Assembly (NCBI RefSeq): GCF_051020985.1
Contig: NW_027475143.1
Coordinates: forward strand, 248,001 to 312,000
Reading direction: 5' to 3'
Length of the DNA stretch: 64,000 bases
From: Nomia melanderi
Lineage: Eukaryota; Arthropoda; Insecta; Hymenoptera; Halictidae
This document shows, in pieces, positions 1-13,600 of this stretch (the first letter of the stretch is position 1; the number at the start of each line of letters is the position of its first letter). Both the position numbers and the translations under genes were made by a program. The notes beneath the pieces were generated by a model. It searched no databases and had not been told where the DNA came from. It saw nothing but the letters and a program-made list of their open reading frames with translations.

Positions 1-976
1 GGGAAAAATCCAATATATATCTGGTGATATCCCGGGTGCTATTGGAGATAGCGCAATAAACCATAGTGAATTATCTGCAGGAGGCCCTGGCGCATGAATC
101 AGTGCAGCGGGAACGACCTCGGACCACCACGGGCCGAGAAAATCACCGTCCCATGGGGCCGGACACTCAGGGTCAGGGAAAAATCCAATATATATCTGGT
201 GATATCTCGGGTGCTATTACAGATAGCGCAACAAATGAAAGTGCATTGTCTGTAGGAGGCCCTGGTGCATGAATCTGGGCAGCGGGAACGACCTCGGACC
301 ACCAGGGGCCGAGACAACCACCGTCTCATGGGGCCGGACACTCAGGGTCAGGGTAAAATCCAATATATATCTGGTGATATCTCAGGTGCTATTAGAGATA
401 GCGCAATAAACCAAAGTGCATTGTCTGTAGGAGGCCCTGGCGCATGAATCTGGCCAGCGGGAACGACATCGGACCACCAGGGGCCGAGAAAATTACAGAT
501 TTTCGGTAGCCGCCACCCAAAGTCATGTAAAAATCCAGCATATATTTGGAGCTTTCTCGGGTGCTATTACAGATAGCGCAATAAATCAAAGTGCACTGTC
601 TGTAGGAGGCCCCGGCGCATGAATGTGGGCAGCGGGAACGACCTCAGACCACCAGGGGCCGAGAAAACCACCGTCTAACGGGACCGGACGCTCAGGCTCA
701 GGGGAAAATCCAATATATATCTGGCGATATCTCGGGTGCTATTACATATAGCGCAATAAATCAAAGTGCATTGTCTGTAGGAGGCACTGGCGCATGAATC
801 TGTGCAGCGGGAACGACCTCGGACCACCAGGGGCCGAGACAACCACCGTCTCATGGGGCCGGACACTCAGGGTCAGGGTGAAATCCAATATATATCTGGT
901 GATATCTCGGGTGCTATTACATATAGCGCAATAAATCAAAGTGCATTGTCTGTAGGAGGCACTGGCGCATGAATCT
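1..976. repeat. Duplicated block, copy 1 (partner 4,551-5,526)
   Basis: The first 976 bp match 4,551-5,526 at an offset of exactly 26 monomers (4,550 bp). The only difference I noticed inside is at position 101 (A here, T in the partner). The match ends where this copy reads GAATCTGGGC and the partner GAATCTGTGC. The left end lies outside the window, so the full length is unknown. Confidence 0.85.
491..556. repeat. D cassette 1 (diverged segment inside a monomer)
   Basis: The usual ACCACCGTCTCATGGGG...CCAATATATATCTGGTGAT stretch is replaced, at equal length, by a diverged version starting AATTACAGATTTTCGG, then CGCCACCCAAAGTCATG, and ending ATATTTGGAGCTTTCTCGG. The rest of the monomer is ordinary. 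This copy has CGGTAGCCG where most D copies have CGGTATCCG. Confidence 0.88.
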
Positions 977-1053
977 GGGCAGCGGGAACGACCTCGGACC
1001 ACCACGGGCCGAGAAAACCAGCGTCTCATGGGGCCGGACACTAAGGGTCACGG

Positions 1054-2278
1054 AAAAATCCAATATATATCTGGTGATATCTCGGGTGCTATTACAGATA
1101 GCGCAACAAATCAAAGTGCATTGTCTGTAGGAGGCCCTGGCGCATGAATCTGGGCAGCGGGAACGACCTCGGACCACCAGGGGCCGAGACAACCACCGTC
1201 TCATGGGGCCGGGCACTCAGGGTCAGGGTAAAATCCAATATATATCTGGTGATATCTCGGGTGCTATTACATATAGCGCAATAAATCAAAGTGCATTGTC
1301 TGTAGGAGGCACTGGCGCATGAATCTGTGCAGCGGGAACGACCTCGGACCACCAGGGGCCTAGAAAACCACAGTCTCATGGGGCCGGACACTCAGGGTCG
1401 GGGGAAAATCCAATATATATCTGGTGATATCTCAGGTGCTATTAGAGATAGCGCAATAAACCAAAGTGCATTGTCTGTAGGAGGCCCTGGCGCATGAATC
1501 TGGCCAGTCGGAACGACATCGGACTACCAGGGGCTGATAAAATTACAGATTTTCGGTATCCGCCACCCAAAGTCATGTAAAAATCCAGCATATGTATGGA
1601 GCTTTCTCGGGTGCTATTACAGATAGCGCAATAAATCAAAGTGCACTGTCTGTAGGAGGCCCTGGCGCATGAATCTGGGCAGCGGGAACGACCTCGGACC
1701 ACCAGGGGCCGAGAAAACCGCCGTCTAACGGGGCCGGACACTCAGGCTCAGGGGAAAATCCAATATATATCTGGCGATATCTCGGGTGCTATTAGAGATA
1801 GCGCAATAAATCAAAGGGCATTGTCTGTAGGAGGCCCTGGCGCATGAATCTGGGCAGCGGGAACGACCTCGGACCACCACGGGCCGAGAAAACCAGCGTC
1901 TCATGGGGCCGGACACTAAGGGTCACGGAAAAATCCAATATATATCTGGTGATATCTCGGGTGCTATTACAGATAGCGCAATAAATCAAAGTGCATTGTC
2001 AGTAGGAGGCCCAGGCGCATGAATCTGGCCAGCGGGAACGACCTCGGACCACCAGGGTCCGCGAAAACCACAGTCTCATGGGGCCGGACACTCAGGGTCA
2101 GGGAAAAATCCAATATATATCTGGTGATATCTCTGGTGCTATTAGAGATAGCGCAATAAACCAAAGTGAATTATCTGCAGGAGGCCCTGGCGCATACATC
2201 TGTGCAGCGGGAACGACCTCCGACCACCACGGGCCGAGAAAACCACCGGCTCATGGGGCCGGACACTCAGGGTCAGGG
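1054..2278. repeat. 7-monomer HOR unit (1,225 bp), copy 1
   Basis: Seven monomers that recur in the next 1,225 bp with few differences. Markers include CAGTCGGAAC, GGGGCTGATAAAATTACAG (D cassette at 1,541), the TCAAAGGGCATTG monomer, GGTCACGGAAAAATCC, AGTAGGAGGCCCAGGCGC and the CGCATACATCTGTG monomer. One difference seen is TATGTATGG at about 1,590 against TATATATGG in copy 2. The match weakens after about 2,238. Confidence 0.82.
1541..1606. repeat. D cassette 2
   Basis: Same diverged segment with CGGTATCCGCCACCC and a unique TATGTATGGAGC. It is preceded by GACATCGGACTACC and GGGGCTGATA, a subtype shared with D cassettes 3 and 6. Confidence 0.88.
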
Positions 2279-3503
2279 AAAAATCCAATATATATCTGGT
2301 GATATCTCGGGTGCTATTACAGATAGCGCAACAAATCAAAGTGCATTGTCTGTAGGAGGCCCTGGCGCATGAATCTGGGCAGTGGGAACGACCTCGGACC
2401 ACCAGGGGCCGAGACAACCACCGTCTCATGGGGCCGGGCACTCAGGGTCAGGGTAAAATCCAATATATATCTGGTGATATCTCGGGTGCTATTACATATA
2501 GCGCAATAAATCAAAGTGCATTGTCTGTAGGAGGCACTGGCGCATGAATCTGTGCAGCGGGAACGACCTCGGACCACCAGGGGCCTAGAAAACCACAGTC
2601 TCATGGGGCCGGACACTCAGGGTCGGGGGAAAATCCAATATATATCTGGTGATATCTCAGGTGCTATTAGAGATAGCGCAATAAACCAAAGTGCATTGTC
2701 TGTAGGAGGCCCTGGCGCATGAATCTGGCCAGTCGGAACGACATCGGACTACCAGGGGCTGATAAAATTACAGATTTTCGGTATCCGCCACCCAAAGTCA
2801 TGTAAAAATCCAGCATATATATGGAGCTTTCTCGGGTGCTATTACAGATAGCGCAATAAATCAAAGTGCACTGTCTGTAGGAGGCCCTGGCGCATGAATC
2901 TGGGCAGCGGGAACGACCTCGGACCACCAGGGGCCGAGAAAACCGCCGTCTAACGGGGCCGGACACTCAGGCTCAGGGGAAAATCCAATATATATCTGGC
3001 GATATCTCGGGTGCTATTAGAGATAGCGCAATAAATCAAAGGGCATTGTCTGTAGGAGGCCCTGGCGCATGAATCTGGGCAGCGGGAACGACCTCGGACC
3101 ACCACGGGCCGAGAAAACCAGCGTCTCATGGGGCCGGACACTAAGGGTCACGGAAAAATCCAATATATATCTGGTGATATCTCGGGTGCTATTACAGATA
3201 GCGCAATAAATCAAAGTGCATTGTCAGTAGGAGGCCCAGGCGCATGAATCTGGCCAGCGGGAACGACCTCGGACCACCAGGGTCCGCGAAAACCACAGTC
3301 TCATGGGGCCGGACACTCAGGGTCAGGGAAAAATCCAATATATATCTGGTGATATCTCTGGTGCTATTAGAGATAGCGCAATAAACCAAAGTGAATTATC
3401 TGCAGGAGGCCCTGGCGCATACATCTGTGCAGAGGGAACGACCTCCGACCACCAGGGGCCGAGACAACCACCGTCCCATCGGGCCGTACACTCAGGGTTA
3501 GGG
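2279..3503. repeat. 7-monomer HOR unit (1,225 bp), copy 2
   Basis: Tandem partner of 1,054-2,278 with the D cassette at 2,766. The last monomer differs more (GAGACAACCACCGTCCCATC and CAGGGTTAGGG in place of GAGAAAACCACCGGC and CAGGGTCAGGG). The segment 2,221-2,730 recurs again at 3,621-4,130 (offset 1,400), a partial third copy with one extra monomer. Confidence 0.8.
2766..2831. repeat. D cassette 3
   Basis: Copy of D cassette 2 within the tandem 7-monomer HOR, 1,225 bp downstream, with TATATATGGAGC. Confidence 0.88.
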
Positions 3504-4165
3504 AAAAATCCAATATATATCTGGTGATATCCCGGGTGCTATTGGAGATAGCGCAATAAACCAAAGTGAATTATCTGCAGGAGGCCCTGGCGCATGAATC
3601 TGTGCAGCGGGAGCGACCTCGGACCACCACGGGCCGAGAAAACCACCGGCTCATGGGGCCGGACACTCAGGGTCAGGGAAAAATCCAATATATATCTGGT
3701 GATATCTCGGGTGCTATTACAGATAGCGCAACAAATCAAAGTGCATTGTCTGTAGGAGGCCCTGGCGCATGAATCTGGGCAGCGGGAACGACCTCGGACC
3801 ACCAGGGGCCGAGACAACCACCGTCTCATGGGGCCGGGCACTCAGGGTCAGGGTAAAATCCAATATATATCTGGTGATATCTCGGGTGCTATTACATATA
3901 GCGCAATAAATCAAAGTGCATTGTCTGTAGGAGGCACTGGCGCATGAATCTGTGCAGCGGAAACGACCTCGGACCACCAGGGGCCTAGAAAACCACAGTC
4001 TCATGGGGCCGGACACTCAGGGTCGGGGGAAAATCCAATATATATCTGGTGATATCTCAGGTGCTATTAGAGATAGCGCAATAAACCAAAGTGCATTGTC
4101 TGTAGGAGGCCCTGGCGCATGAATCTGGCCAGCGGGAACGACATCGGACCACCAGGGGCCGAGAA

Positions 4166-4231
4166 AATTACAGATTTTCGGTATCCGCCACCCAAAGTCA
4201 TATAAAAATCCAGCATATATTTGGAGCTTTC
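4166..4231. repeat. D cassette 4
   Basis: Carries TCATATAAAAATCC instead of TCATGTAAAAATCC and the TATATTTGGAGC ending shared with cassettes 1 and 5. The preceding half-monomer has GACATCGGACCACC. Confidence 0.88.
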
Positions 4232-4550
4232 TCGGGTGCTATTACAGATAGCGCAATAAATCAAAGTGCACTGTCTGTAGGAGGCCCCGGCGCATGAATC
4301 TGGGCAGCGGGAACGACCTCGGACCACCAGGGGCCGAGAAAACCACCGTCTAACGGGGCCGGACACTTAGGGTCAGGGGAAAATCCAATATATATCTGGT
4401 GATATCTCGGGTGCTATTAGAGATAGCGCAATAAACCATAGTGAATTATCTGCAGGAGGCCCTGGCGCATACATCTGTTCAGCGGGAACGACCTCCGACC
4501 ACCAGGGGCCGAGACAACCACCGTCCCATCGGGCCGTACACTCAGGGTTA

Positions 4551-5526
4551 GGGAAAAATCCAATATATATCTGGTGATATCCCGGGTGCTATTGGAGATA
4601 GCGCAATAAACCATAGTGAATTATCTGCAGGAGGCCCTGGCGCATGAATCTGTGCAGCGGGAACGACCTCGGACCACCACGGGCCGAGAAAATCACCGTC
4701 CCATGGGGCCGGACACTCAGGGTCAGGGAAAAATCCAATATATATCTGGTGATATCTCGGGTGCTATTACAGATAGCGCAACAAATGAAAGTGCATTGTC
4801 TGTAGGAGGCCCTGGTGCATGAATCTGGGCAGCGGGAACGACCTCGGACCACCAGGGGCCGAGACAACCACCGTCTCATGGGGCCGGACACTCAGGGTCA
4901 GGGTAAAATCCAATATATATCTGGTGATATCTCAGGTGCTATTAGAGATAGCGCAATAAACCAAAGTGCATTGTCTGTAGGAGGCCCTGGCGCATGAATC
5001 TGGCCAGCGGGAACGACATCGGACCACCAGGGGCCGAGAAAATTACAGATTTTCGGTAGCCGCCACCCAAAGTCATGTAAAAATCCAGCATATATTTGGA
5101 GCTTTCTCGGGTGCTATTACAGATAGCGCAATAAATCAAAGTGCACTGTCTGTAGGAGGCCCCGGCGCATGAATGTGGGCAGCGGGAACGACCTCAGACC
5201 ACCAGGGGCCGAGAAAACCACCGTCTAACGGGACCGGACGCTCAGGCTCAGGGGAAAATCCAATATATATCTGGCGATATCTCGGGTGCTATTACATATA
5301 GCGCAATAAATCAAAGTGCATTGTCTGTAGGAGGCACTGGCGCATGAATCTGTGCAGCGGGAACGACCTCGGACCACCAGGGGCCGAGACAACCACCGTC
5401 TCATGGGGCCGGACACTCAGGGTCAGGGTGAAATCCAATATATATCTGGTGATATCTCGGGTGCTATTACATATAGCGCAATAAATCAAAGTGCATTGTC
5501 TGTAGGAGGCACTGGCGCATGAATCT
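4551..5526. repeat. Duplicated block, copy 2 (partner 1-976)
   Basis: Nearly identical to 1-976, including its D cassette at 5,041 and the rare variants AGGACCGGACG and TCAGGGTGAAATCC. Next to it, 5,511-6,395 is copied from a different part of the zone (offset 4,200), so the block boundary at about 5,511-5,526 is a recombination junction between two source segments. Confidence 0.85.
5041..5106. repeat. D cassette 5
   Basis: Copy of D cassette 1 (including CGGTAGCCG) in the 4,550-bp-offset duplicate block. Confidence 0.88.
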
Positions 5527-6395
5527 GTGCAGCGGGAACGACCTCGGACCACCAGGGGCCCAGAAAACCACAGTCTCATGGGTCCGGACACTCAGGGTCA
5601 GGGGAAAATCCAATATATATCTGGTGATATCTCGGGTGCTATTAGAGATAGCGCAATAAACCAAAGTGCATTGTCTGTAGGAGGCCCTGGCGCATGAATC
5701 TGGCCAGTCGGAACGACATCGGACTACCAGGGGCTGATAAAATTACAGATTTTCGGTATCCGCCACCCAAAGTCATGTAAAAATCCAGCATATATATGGA
5801 GCTTTCTCGGGTGCTATTACAGATAGCGCAATAAATCAAAGTGCACTGTCTGTAGGAGGCCCTGGCGCATGAATCTGGGCAGCGGGAACGACCTCGGACC
5901 ACCAGGGGCCGAGAAAACCGCCGTCTAACGGGGCCGGACACTCAGGCTCAGGGGAAAATCCAATATATATCTGGCGATATCTCGGGTGCTATTAGAGATA
6001 GCGCAATAAATCAAAGTGCATTGTCTGTAGGAGGCCCTGGCGCATGAATCTGGGCAGCGGGAACGACCTCGGACCACCACGGGCCGAGAAAACCAGCGTC
6101 TCATGGGGCCGGACACTAAGGGTCACGGAAAAATCCAATATATATCTGGTGATATCTCGGGTGCTATTACAGATAGCGCAATAAATCAAAGTGCATTGTC
6201 AGTAGGAGGCCCAGGCGCATGAATCTGGCCAGCGGGAACGACCTCGGACCACCAGGGTCCGCGAAAACCACAGTCTCATGGGGCCGGACACTCAGGGTCA
6301 GGGAAAAATCCAATATATATCTGGTGATATCTCTGGTGCTATTAGAGATAGCGCAATAAACCAAAGTGAATTATCTGCAGGAGGCCCTGGCGCAT
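5511..6395. repeat. Duplicated block (partner about 1,311-2,195)
   Basis: Matches 1,311-2,195 at an offset of 24 monomers (4,200 bp), including the D cassette at 5,741 and the CAGTCGGAAC and CCAGGCGCATGA variants. It carries TCAAAGTGCATTG where the two earlier copies have TCAAAGGGCATTG. It ends at about 6,395, where the partner turns into the CGCATACATC monomer. Confidence 0.8.
5741..5806. repeat. D cassette 6
   Basis: Copy of D cassettes 2 and 3, preceded by GGGGCTGATA, in the 4,200-bp-offset duplicate block. Confidence 0.88.
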
Positions 6396-7665
6396 GAATC
6401 TGGGCAGCGGGAACGACCTCGGACCACCAGGGGCCGAGAAAACCACCGTCACATGGGGCCGGACACTAAGGGTCACGGAAAAATCCAATATATATCTGGT
6501 GATATCTCGGGTGCTATTACAGATAGCGCAATAAATCAAAGTGCATTGTCTGTAGGAGGCCCTGGCGCATGAATCTGGCCAGCGGGAACGACCTCGGACC
6601 ACCAGGGGTCGAGAAAACCACAGTCTCATGGGGCCGGACACTCAGGGTCTGGGGAAAATGCAATATATATCTGGTGATATCTCGGGTGCTGTTAGAGATA
6701 GCGCAATAAACCAAAGAGAATTATCTGCAGGAGGCCCTGGCGCATGAATCTGTGCAGCCGGAACGACCTCTCACCACCAGGGGCCGAGAAAACCACCGAC
6801 ACATAGGGCCGGACTCTCAGGGTCATGTAAAAATCCAGCATATATCTGGTGATATCTCGGGTGCTATTAGAGATAGCGCAATAAATCAAGTTGCATTGTC
6901 TGCAGGAAGCCCTGGCGCATGAATCTGTGCAGCGGGAACGACTTCGGACCACCAGCGGCCGAGAAAACAACCGTCTCATGGGGCCGGACACTCAGGGTCG
7001 GGGAAAAATCCAATATATATCTGGTGATATCTCGGATGCTATTAGAGATAGCGCAATAAACCAAAGTGAATTATCTGCAGGAGGCCCTGGCGCATGAATC
7101 TGTGCAGCGGGAACGACCTCGGACCACCACGGGCCGAGAAAACCACCGTCTCATGGGGCCGGACACTCAGGGTCAGGGAAAAATCCAATATATATCTGGT
7201 GATATCTTGGGTGCTATTAGAGATAGCGCAATAAACCAAAGTGAATTATCTGCAGGAGGCCCTGGCGCATGAATCTGTGCAGCGGGAACGACCTCGGACC
7301 ACCACGGGCCGAGAAAACCACCGTCACATGGGGCCGGACACTTAGGGTCAGGGGAAAATCCAATATATATCTGGTGATATCTCGGGTGCTATTAGAGATA
7401 GCGCAATAAATCAAAGTACTTTGTCTGCGGGAGGCCCTGGCGCATGAATCTGTGCAGCGGCAACGACCTCGGACCACCAGGGGCCGAAAAAACCACCGTC
7501 TCATGGGGCCGGACACTCAGTGTCAGGGGAAAATTCAATATATATCTGGTGATAACTCAGGTGCTATTAGAGATAGCGCAATAAACCAAAGTGCATTGTC
7601 CGTAGGAGGCCCTGGCGCATGAATCTGGCCCGCGGGATCGACATCGGACCACCAGGGGCCGAGAA

Positions 7666-7731
7666 AATTACAGATTTTCGGTATCCGCCACCCAAAGTCA
7701 TGTAAAAATCCAGCATATATATGGAGCTTTC
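7666..7731. repeat. D cassette 7
   Basis: D segment with CGGTATCCG and TATATATGGAGC, preceded by CCCGCGGGATCGACATCGG, which is private to this copy. The following monomer has the AGTAGGAGGCCCAGGCGC marker, as after D cassette 8. Confidence 0.88.
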
Positions 7732-9416
7732 TCGGGTGCTATTACAGATAGCGCAATAAATCAAAGTGCATTGTCAGTAGGAGGCCCAGGCGCATGAATC
7801 TGGCCAGCGGGAACGACCTCGGACCACCAGGGGCCGAGAAAACCACAGTCTCATGGGGCCGGACACTCAGGGTCAGGGAAAAATCCAATATATATCTGGT
7901 GATATCTCGGGTGCTATTAGAGATAGCGCAATAAACCAAAGTGAATTATCTGCAGGAGGCCCTGGCGCATGAATCTGTGCAGCGGGAACGACCTCGGACA
8001 ACCAGGGTCCGAGAAAACCACAGTCTCATGGGGCCGGACACTTAGGGTCAGGGGAAAATCCAATATATATCTGGTGATATCTCGGGTGCTATTAGAGATA
8101 GCGCAATAAACCATAGTGAATTTTCTGCAGGAGGCCCTGGCGCATGAATCTGTGCAGCAGGAACGACCTCGGACCACCAGGGGGCGAGAAAACCACCGTC
8201 TCATGGGGCCGGACAGTCAGGGTCAGGGAAAAATCAAAATATATATCTGGTGATATCTTGGGTGCTATTAGAGATAGCGCAATAAACCAAAGTGAATTAT
8301 CTGTAGGAGGCACTGGCGCATACATCTGTTCAGCGGGAACGACCTCCGACCACCAGGGGCCGAGACAACCACCGTCCCATCGGGCCGTACACTCAGGGTT
8401 AGGGAAAAATCCAATATATATCTGGTGATATCCCGGGTGCTATTGGAGATAGCGCAATAAACCAAAGTGAATTATCTGCAGGAGGCCCTGGCGCATGAAT
8501 CTGTGCAGCGGGAACGACCTCGGACCACCACGGGCCGAGAAAATCACCGTCCCATGGGGCCGGACACTCAGGGTCAGGGAAAAATCCAATATATATCTGG
8601 TGATATCTCGGGTGCTATTACAGATAGCGCAACAAATCAAAGTGCATTGTCTGTAGGAGGCCCTGGCGCATGAATCTGGGCAGCGGGAACGACCTCGGAC
8701 CACCAGGGGCCGAGACAACCACCGTCTCATGGGGCCGGACACTCAGGGTCAGGGTAAAATCCAATATATATCTGGTGATATCTCATGTGCTATTAGAGAT
8801 AGCGCAATAAACCAAAGTGCATTGTCTGTAGGAGGCCCTGGCGCATGAATCTGGCCAGCGGGAACGACATCGGACCACCAGGGGCCGAGAAAACCAACGT
8901 GTAACGTGGCCGGACGCTCAGGCTCAGGGGAAAATCCAATATATATCTGGCGATATCTCGGGTGCTATTACATATAGCGCAATAAATCAAAGTGCATTGT
9001 CTGTAGGAGGCACTGGCGCATGAATCTGTGCAGCGGGAACGACCTCGGACCACCAGGGGCCGAGACAACCACCGTCTCATGGGGCCGGACACTCAGGGTC
9101 AGGGTAAAATCCAATATATATCTGGTGATATCTCGGGTGCTATTACATATAGCGCAATAAATCAAAGTGCATTGTCTGTAGGAGGCACTGGCGCATGAAT
9201 CTGTGCAGCGGGAACGACCTCGCACCACCAGTGGCCTAGAAAACCACAGTCTCATGGGGCCGGACACTCAGGGTCAGGGGAAAATCCAATATATATCTGG
9301 TGATATCTCGGGTGCTATTAGAGATAGCGCAATAAACCAAAGTGCATTGTCTGTAGGAGGCCCTGGCGCATGAATCTGGCCAGTCGGAACGACATCGGAC
9401 TACCAGGGGCCGAGAA

Positions 9417-9482
9417 AATTACAGATTTTCGGTATCCGCCACCCAAAGTCATGTAAAAATCCAGCATATATATGGAGCTTTC
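9417..9482. repeat. D cassette 8, the last of the D form
   Basis: D segment with CGGTATCCG, preceded by CAGTCGGAACGACATCGG and an intact GGGGCCGAG. No D-form cassette occurs to the right of this one. Confidence 0.88.
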
Positions 9483-9895
9483 TCGGGTGCTATTACAGAT
9501 AGCGCAATAAATCAAAGTGCATTGTCAGTAGGAGGCCCAGGCGCATGAATCTGGCCAGCGGGAACGACCTCGGACCACCAGGGGCCGAGAAAACCACAGT
9601 CTCATGGGGCCGGACACTCAGGGTCAGGGAAAAATCCAATATATATCTGGTGATATCTCGGGTGCTATTAGAGATAGCGCAATAAACCAAAGTGAATTAT
9701 CTGCAGGAGGCCCTGGCGCATGAATCTGGGCAGCGGGAACGACCTCGGACCACCAGGGGCCGAGAAAACGACAGTCTCATGGGGCCGGACTCTCAGGGTC
9801 AGGGGAAAATCCAATATATATCTGGTGATATCTCGGGTGCTATTAGAGATAGGGCAATAAACCAAAGTGAATTATCTGCAGGAGGCCCTGGCGCA

Positions 9896-10631
9896 TGAAT
9901 CTGTGCAGCGGGAACGACCTCGGACCACCACGGGCCGAGAAAACCACCGTCACATGGAGCCGGACACTAAGGGTCACGGAAAAATCCAATATATATCTGG
10001 TGATATCTCGGGTGCTATTACAGATAGCGCAATAAATCAAAGTGCATTGTCTGTAGGAGGCCCTGGCGCATGAATCTGGCCAGCGGGAACGACCTCGGAC
10101 CACCAGGGGTCGACAAAACCACAGTCTCATGGGGCCGGACACTCAGGGTCTGGGGAAAATGCAATATATATCTGGTGATATCTCGGGTGCTGTTAGAGAT
10201 AGCGCAATAAACCAAAGTGAATTATCAGCAGGAGGCCCTGGCGCATGAATCTGTGCAGCCGGAACGACCTCTCACCACCAGGGGCCGACAAAACCACCGA
10301 CACATGGGGCCGGACTCTCAGGGTCAGGTAAAAATCCAGCATATATCTGGTGATATCTCGGGTGCTATTAGAGATAGCGCAATAAATCAAATTGTATTGT
10401 CTGCAGGAAGCCCTGGCGCATGAATCTGTGCAGCGGGAACGACTTCGGACCACCAGCGGCCGAGAAAACAACCGTCTCATGGGGCCGGACACTCCGGGTC
10501 GGGGAAAAATCCGATATATATCTGGTGATATCTCGGATGCTATTAGAGATAGCGCAATAAACCAAAGTGAATTATCTGCAGGACGCCCTGGCGCATGAAT
10601 CTGTGCAGCGGGAACGACCTCGGACCACCAG
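9896..10631. repeat. Duplicated block (partner about 6,395-7,130)
   Basis: About four monomers match 6,395-7,130 at an offset of 3,501 bp (20 monomers plus the 1-bp insertion near 8,237). Shared markers are CCGTCACATGG, GGTCTGGGGAAAATGC, the CCACCGACACAT monomer, the mosaic monomer ending in AAAAATCCAGCATATATC, and CCAGCGGCCGAG. Differences are more frequent than in the recent duplications further right. Confidence 0.72.
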
Positions 10632-13600
10632 GGGCCGAGAAATCCACAGTCCTATGGGGCTGGACACTCAGGGTCAGGGGAAAATCCAATATATATCTGG
10701 TGATATCTCGGGTGCTATTACAGAAAGCGCAATAAATCAAAGTGCATTGTCTGTAGGAGGCCCTGGCGCATGCATCTGTGCAGCGGGAACGACCTCCGAC
10801 CACCAGGGGCCGAGACAACCACCGTCCCATCGGGCCGGACACTCAGGGTTAGGGAAAAATCCAATATATATCTGGGGATATCTCGGGTGCTATTGGAGAT
10901 AGCGCAATAAACCAAAGTGAATTATCTGCAGGAGGCCCTGGCGCATGAATCTGTGCAGCGGGAACGACCTCGGACCACCACGGGCCGAGAAAACCACCGT
11001 CTCATGGGGCCGGACAGTCAGGGTCAGGGAAAAATCCAATATATATCTGGTGATATCTCGGGTGCTATTACAGATAGCGCAATAAATCAAAGTGCATGGT
11101 CTGTAGGAGACCCTGGCGCATGAATCTGGCCAGCGGGAACGACCTCGGACCACCACGGGCCGAGAAAACCACCGTCACATGGGGCCGGACACTAAGGGTC
11201 ACGGAAAAATCCAATATATATCTGGTGATATCTCTGGTGCTATTACAGATAGCGCAATAAATCAAAGTGCATTGTCTGTAGGAGGCGCTGGCGCATGAAT
11301 CTGTGCAACGGGAACGACCTCGGACCACCAGGGGCCGAGAAAACCACAGTCTCATGGGGCCGGACACTCAGGGTCAGGGAAAAATCCAATATATATCTGG
11401 TGATATCTTGGGTGCTATTAGAGATAGCGCAATAAACCAAAGTGAATTATCTGCAGGAGGCCCTGGCGCATGAATCTGTGCAGCGGGAACGACCTCGGAC
11501 CACCAGGGGCCGAGACAACCACCGTCTCATGGGGCCGGACACTTAGGGTCAGGGGAAAATCCAATATATATCTGGTGATATCTCGGGTGCTATTAGAGAT
11601 AGCGCAATAAACCATAGTGAATTATCTGCAGGAGGCCCTGGCGCATGCATCTGTGCAGCGGGAACGACCTCCGACCACCAGGGGCCAAGACAACCACCGT
11701 CCCATCGGGCCGGACACTCAGGGTTAGGGAAAAATCCAATATATATCTGGTGATATCTCGGGTGCTATTGGAGATAAGCGCAATAAACCCAAGTGAATTA
11801 TCTGCAGGAGGCCCTGGCGCATGAATCTGTGCAGCGGGAACGACCTCGGACCACCACGGGCCGAGAAAATCACCGTCCCGTGGGGCCGGACACTCAGGGT
11901 CAGGGAAAAATCCAATATATATCTGGTGATATCTCGGGTGCTATTACAGATAGCGCAACAAATCAAAGTGCATTGTCTGTAGGAGGCCCTGGCACATGAA
12001 TCTGGGCAGCGGGAACGACCTCGGACCACCAGGGGCCGAGACAACCACCGTCTCATGGGGCCGGACACTCAGGGTCATGTAAAAATCCAGCATATATCTG
12101 GTGATATCTCGGGTGCTATTAGAGATAGCACAATAAATCAAATTGCATTGTCTGCAGGAAGCCCTGGCGCATGAATCTGTGCAGCGGGAACGACTTCGGA
12201 CCACCAGCGGCCGAGAAAACAACCGTCCCATCGGGCCGGACACTCAGGGTTAGGGAAAAATCCAATATATATCTGGTGATATCTCGGGTGCTATTGGAGA
12301 TAGCGCAATAAACCAAAGTGAATTATCTGCAGGAGGCCCTGGCGCATGAATCTGTGCAGCGGGAACGACCTCGGACCACCACGGGCCGAGAAAACCACCG
12401 TCTCATGGGGCCGGACACTCAGGGTCACGGAAAAATCCAATATATATCTGGTGATATCTCGGGTGCTATTACAGATAGCGCAATAAATCAAAGTGCATGG
12501 TCTGTAGGAGACCCTGGCGCATGAATCTGGTCAGCGGGAACGACCTCGGACCACCACGGGCCGAGAAAACCACCGTCACATGGGGCCGGACACTAAGGGT
12601 CACGGAAAAATCCAATATATATCTGGTGATATCTCGGGTGCTATTACAGATAGCGCAATAAATCAAAGTGCATTGTCTGTAGGAGGCCATGGCGCATGAA
12701 TCTAGCCAGCGGGAACGATCTCGGACCACCAGGGGCCGAGAAAACCACAGTCTCATGGGGCCGGACACTCAGGGTCTGGGGAAAATCCAATATATATCTG
12801 GTGATATCTCGGGTGCTGTTAGAGATAGCGCAATAATCCAAAGTGAATTATCTGCAGGAGGCCCTGGCGCATGAATCTGGGCAGCGGGAACGACCTCGGA
12901 CCACCAGGGGCCGAGAAAACCACAGTCTCATGGGGCCGGACTCTCAGGGTCAGGGGAAAATCCAATATATATCTGGTGATATCTCGGGTGCTATTGGAGA
13001 TAGCGCAATAAACCAAAGTGAATTATCTGCAGGAGGCCCTGGCGCATGAATCTGTGCAGCGGGGACAACCTCGGACCACCACGGGCCGAGGAAACCACCG
13101 TCTCATGGGGCCGGACACTCAGGGTCAGGGACAAATCCAATATATATCTGGTGATATCTCGGGTGCTATTACAGATAGCGCAACAAATCAAAGTTCATGG
13201 TCTGTAGGAGGCCCTGGCGCATGAATCTGTGCAGCGGGAACGACCTCGGTCTACCAGGGGCCGAGAAAACCACCGTCTCATGGGGCTGGACACTCAGGGT
13301 GAGGGAAATATCCAATATATATCTGGTGATATCTCGGGTGCTATTACAGATAGCGCAAGAAATCAAAGTGCATTGTCTGCAGGAGGCCGTGGCGCATTAA
13401 TCTGGGCAGCTGGAACGACCTCGGACCACCAGGGGCCGAGAAGACCACCGTCTCATGGGGCCGGCCACTCAGGGTCAGGGGAAAATCCAATATATATCTG
13501 GTGATATCTCGAGTGCTATTAGAGATAGCGCAATAAGCCAAAGGGAATTATCTGCAGGAGGCCCTGGCGCATGCATCTGTGCAGCGGGACCGACCTTGGA

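Larger units (their letters stand above)
1..10631. repeat. Zone 1: D-cassette zone with 7-monomer HORs and duplicated blocks
   Basis: The zone contains eight D-cassette monomers spaced 700, 875, 1,050, 1,225, 1,400, 1,751 and 1,925 bp apart, all whole numbers of monomers (one spacing carries a 1-bp insertion). Its copies share diagnostic variants with one another: GAGACAACC, GAGAAAACCAGCG, AGGGTCACGG, CCGTCCCATCGGGCCG and CTCAGGGTTAGGG. Several blocks recur at offsets of 1,225, 1,400, 3,501, 3,851, 4,200 and 4,550 bp. The G-type monomer common later in the window is absent here. Confidence 0.85.

Noticed and set aside
491..556. D cassette as a small transposon insertion
   Set aside because: The monomer length does not change, there is no target-site duplication and no terminal inverted repeat, and parts of the standard sequence are still recognisable in it. 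Replacement by a diverged homologous segment fits better.
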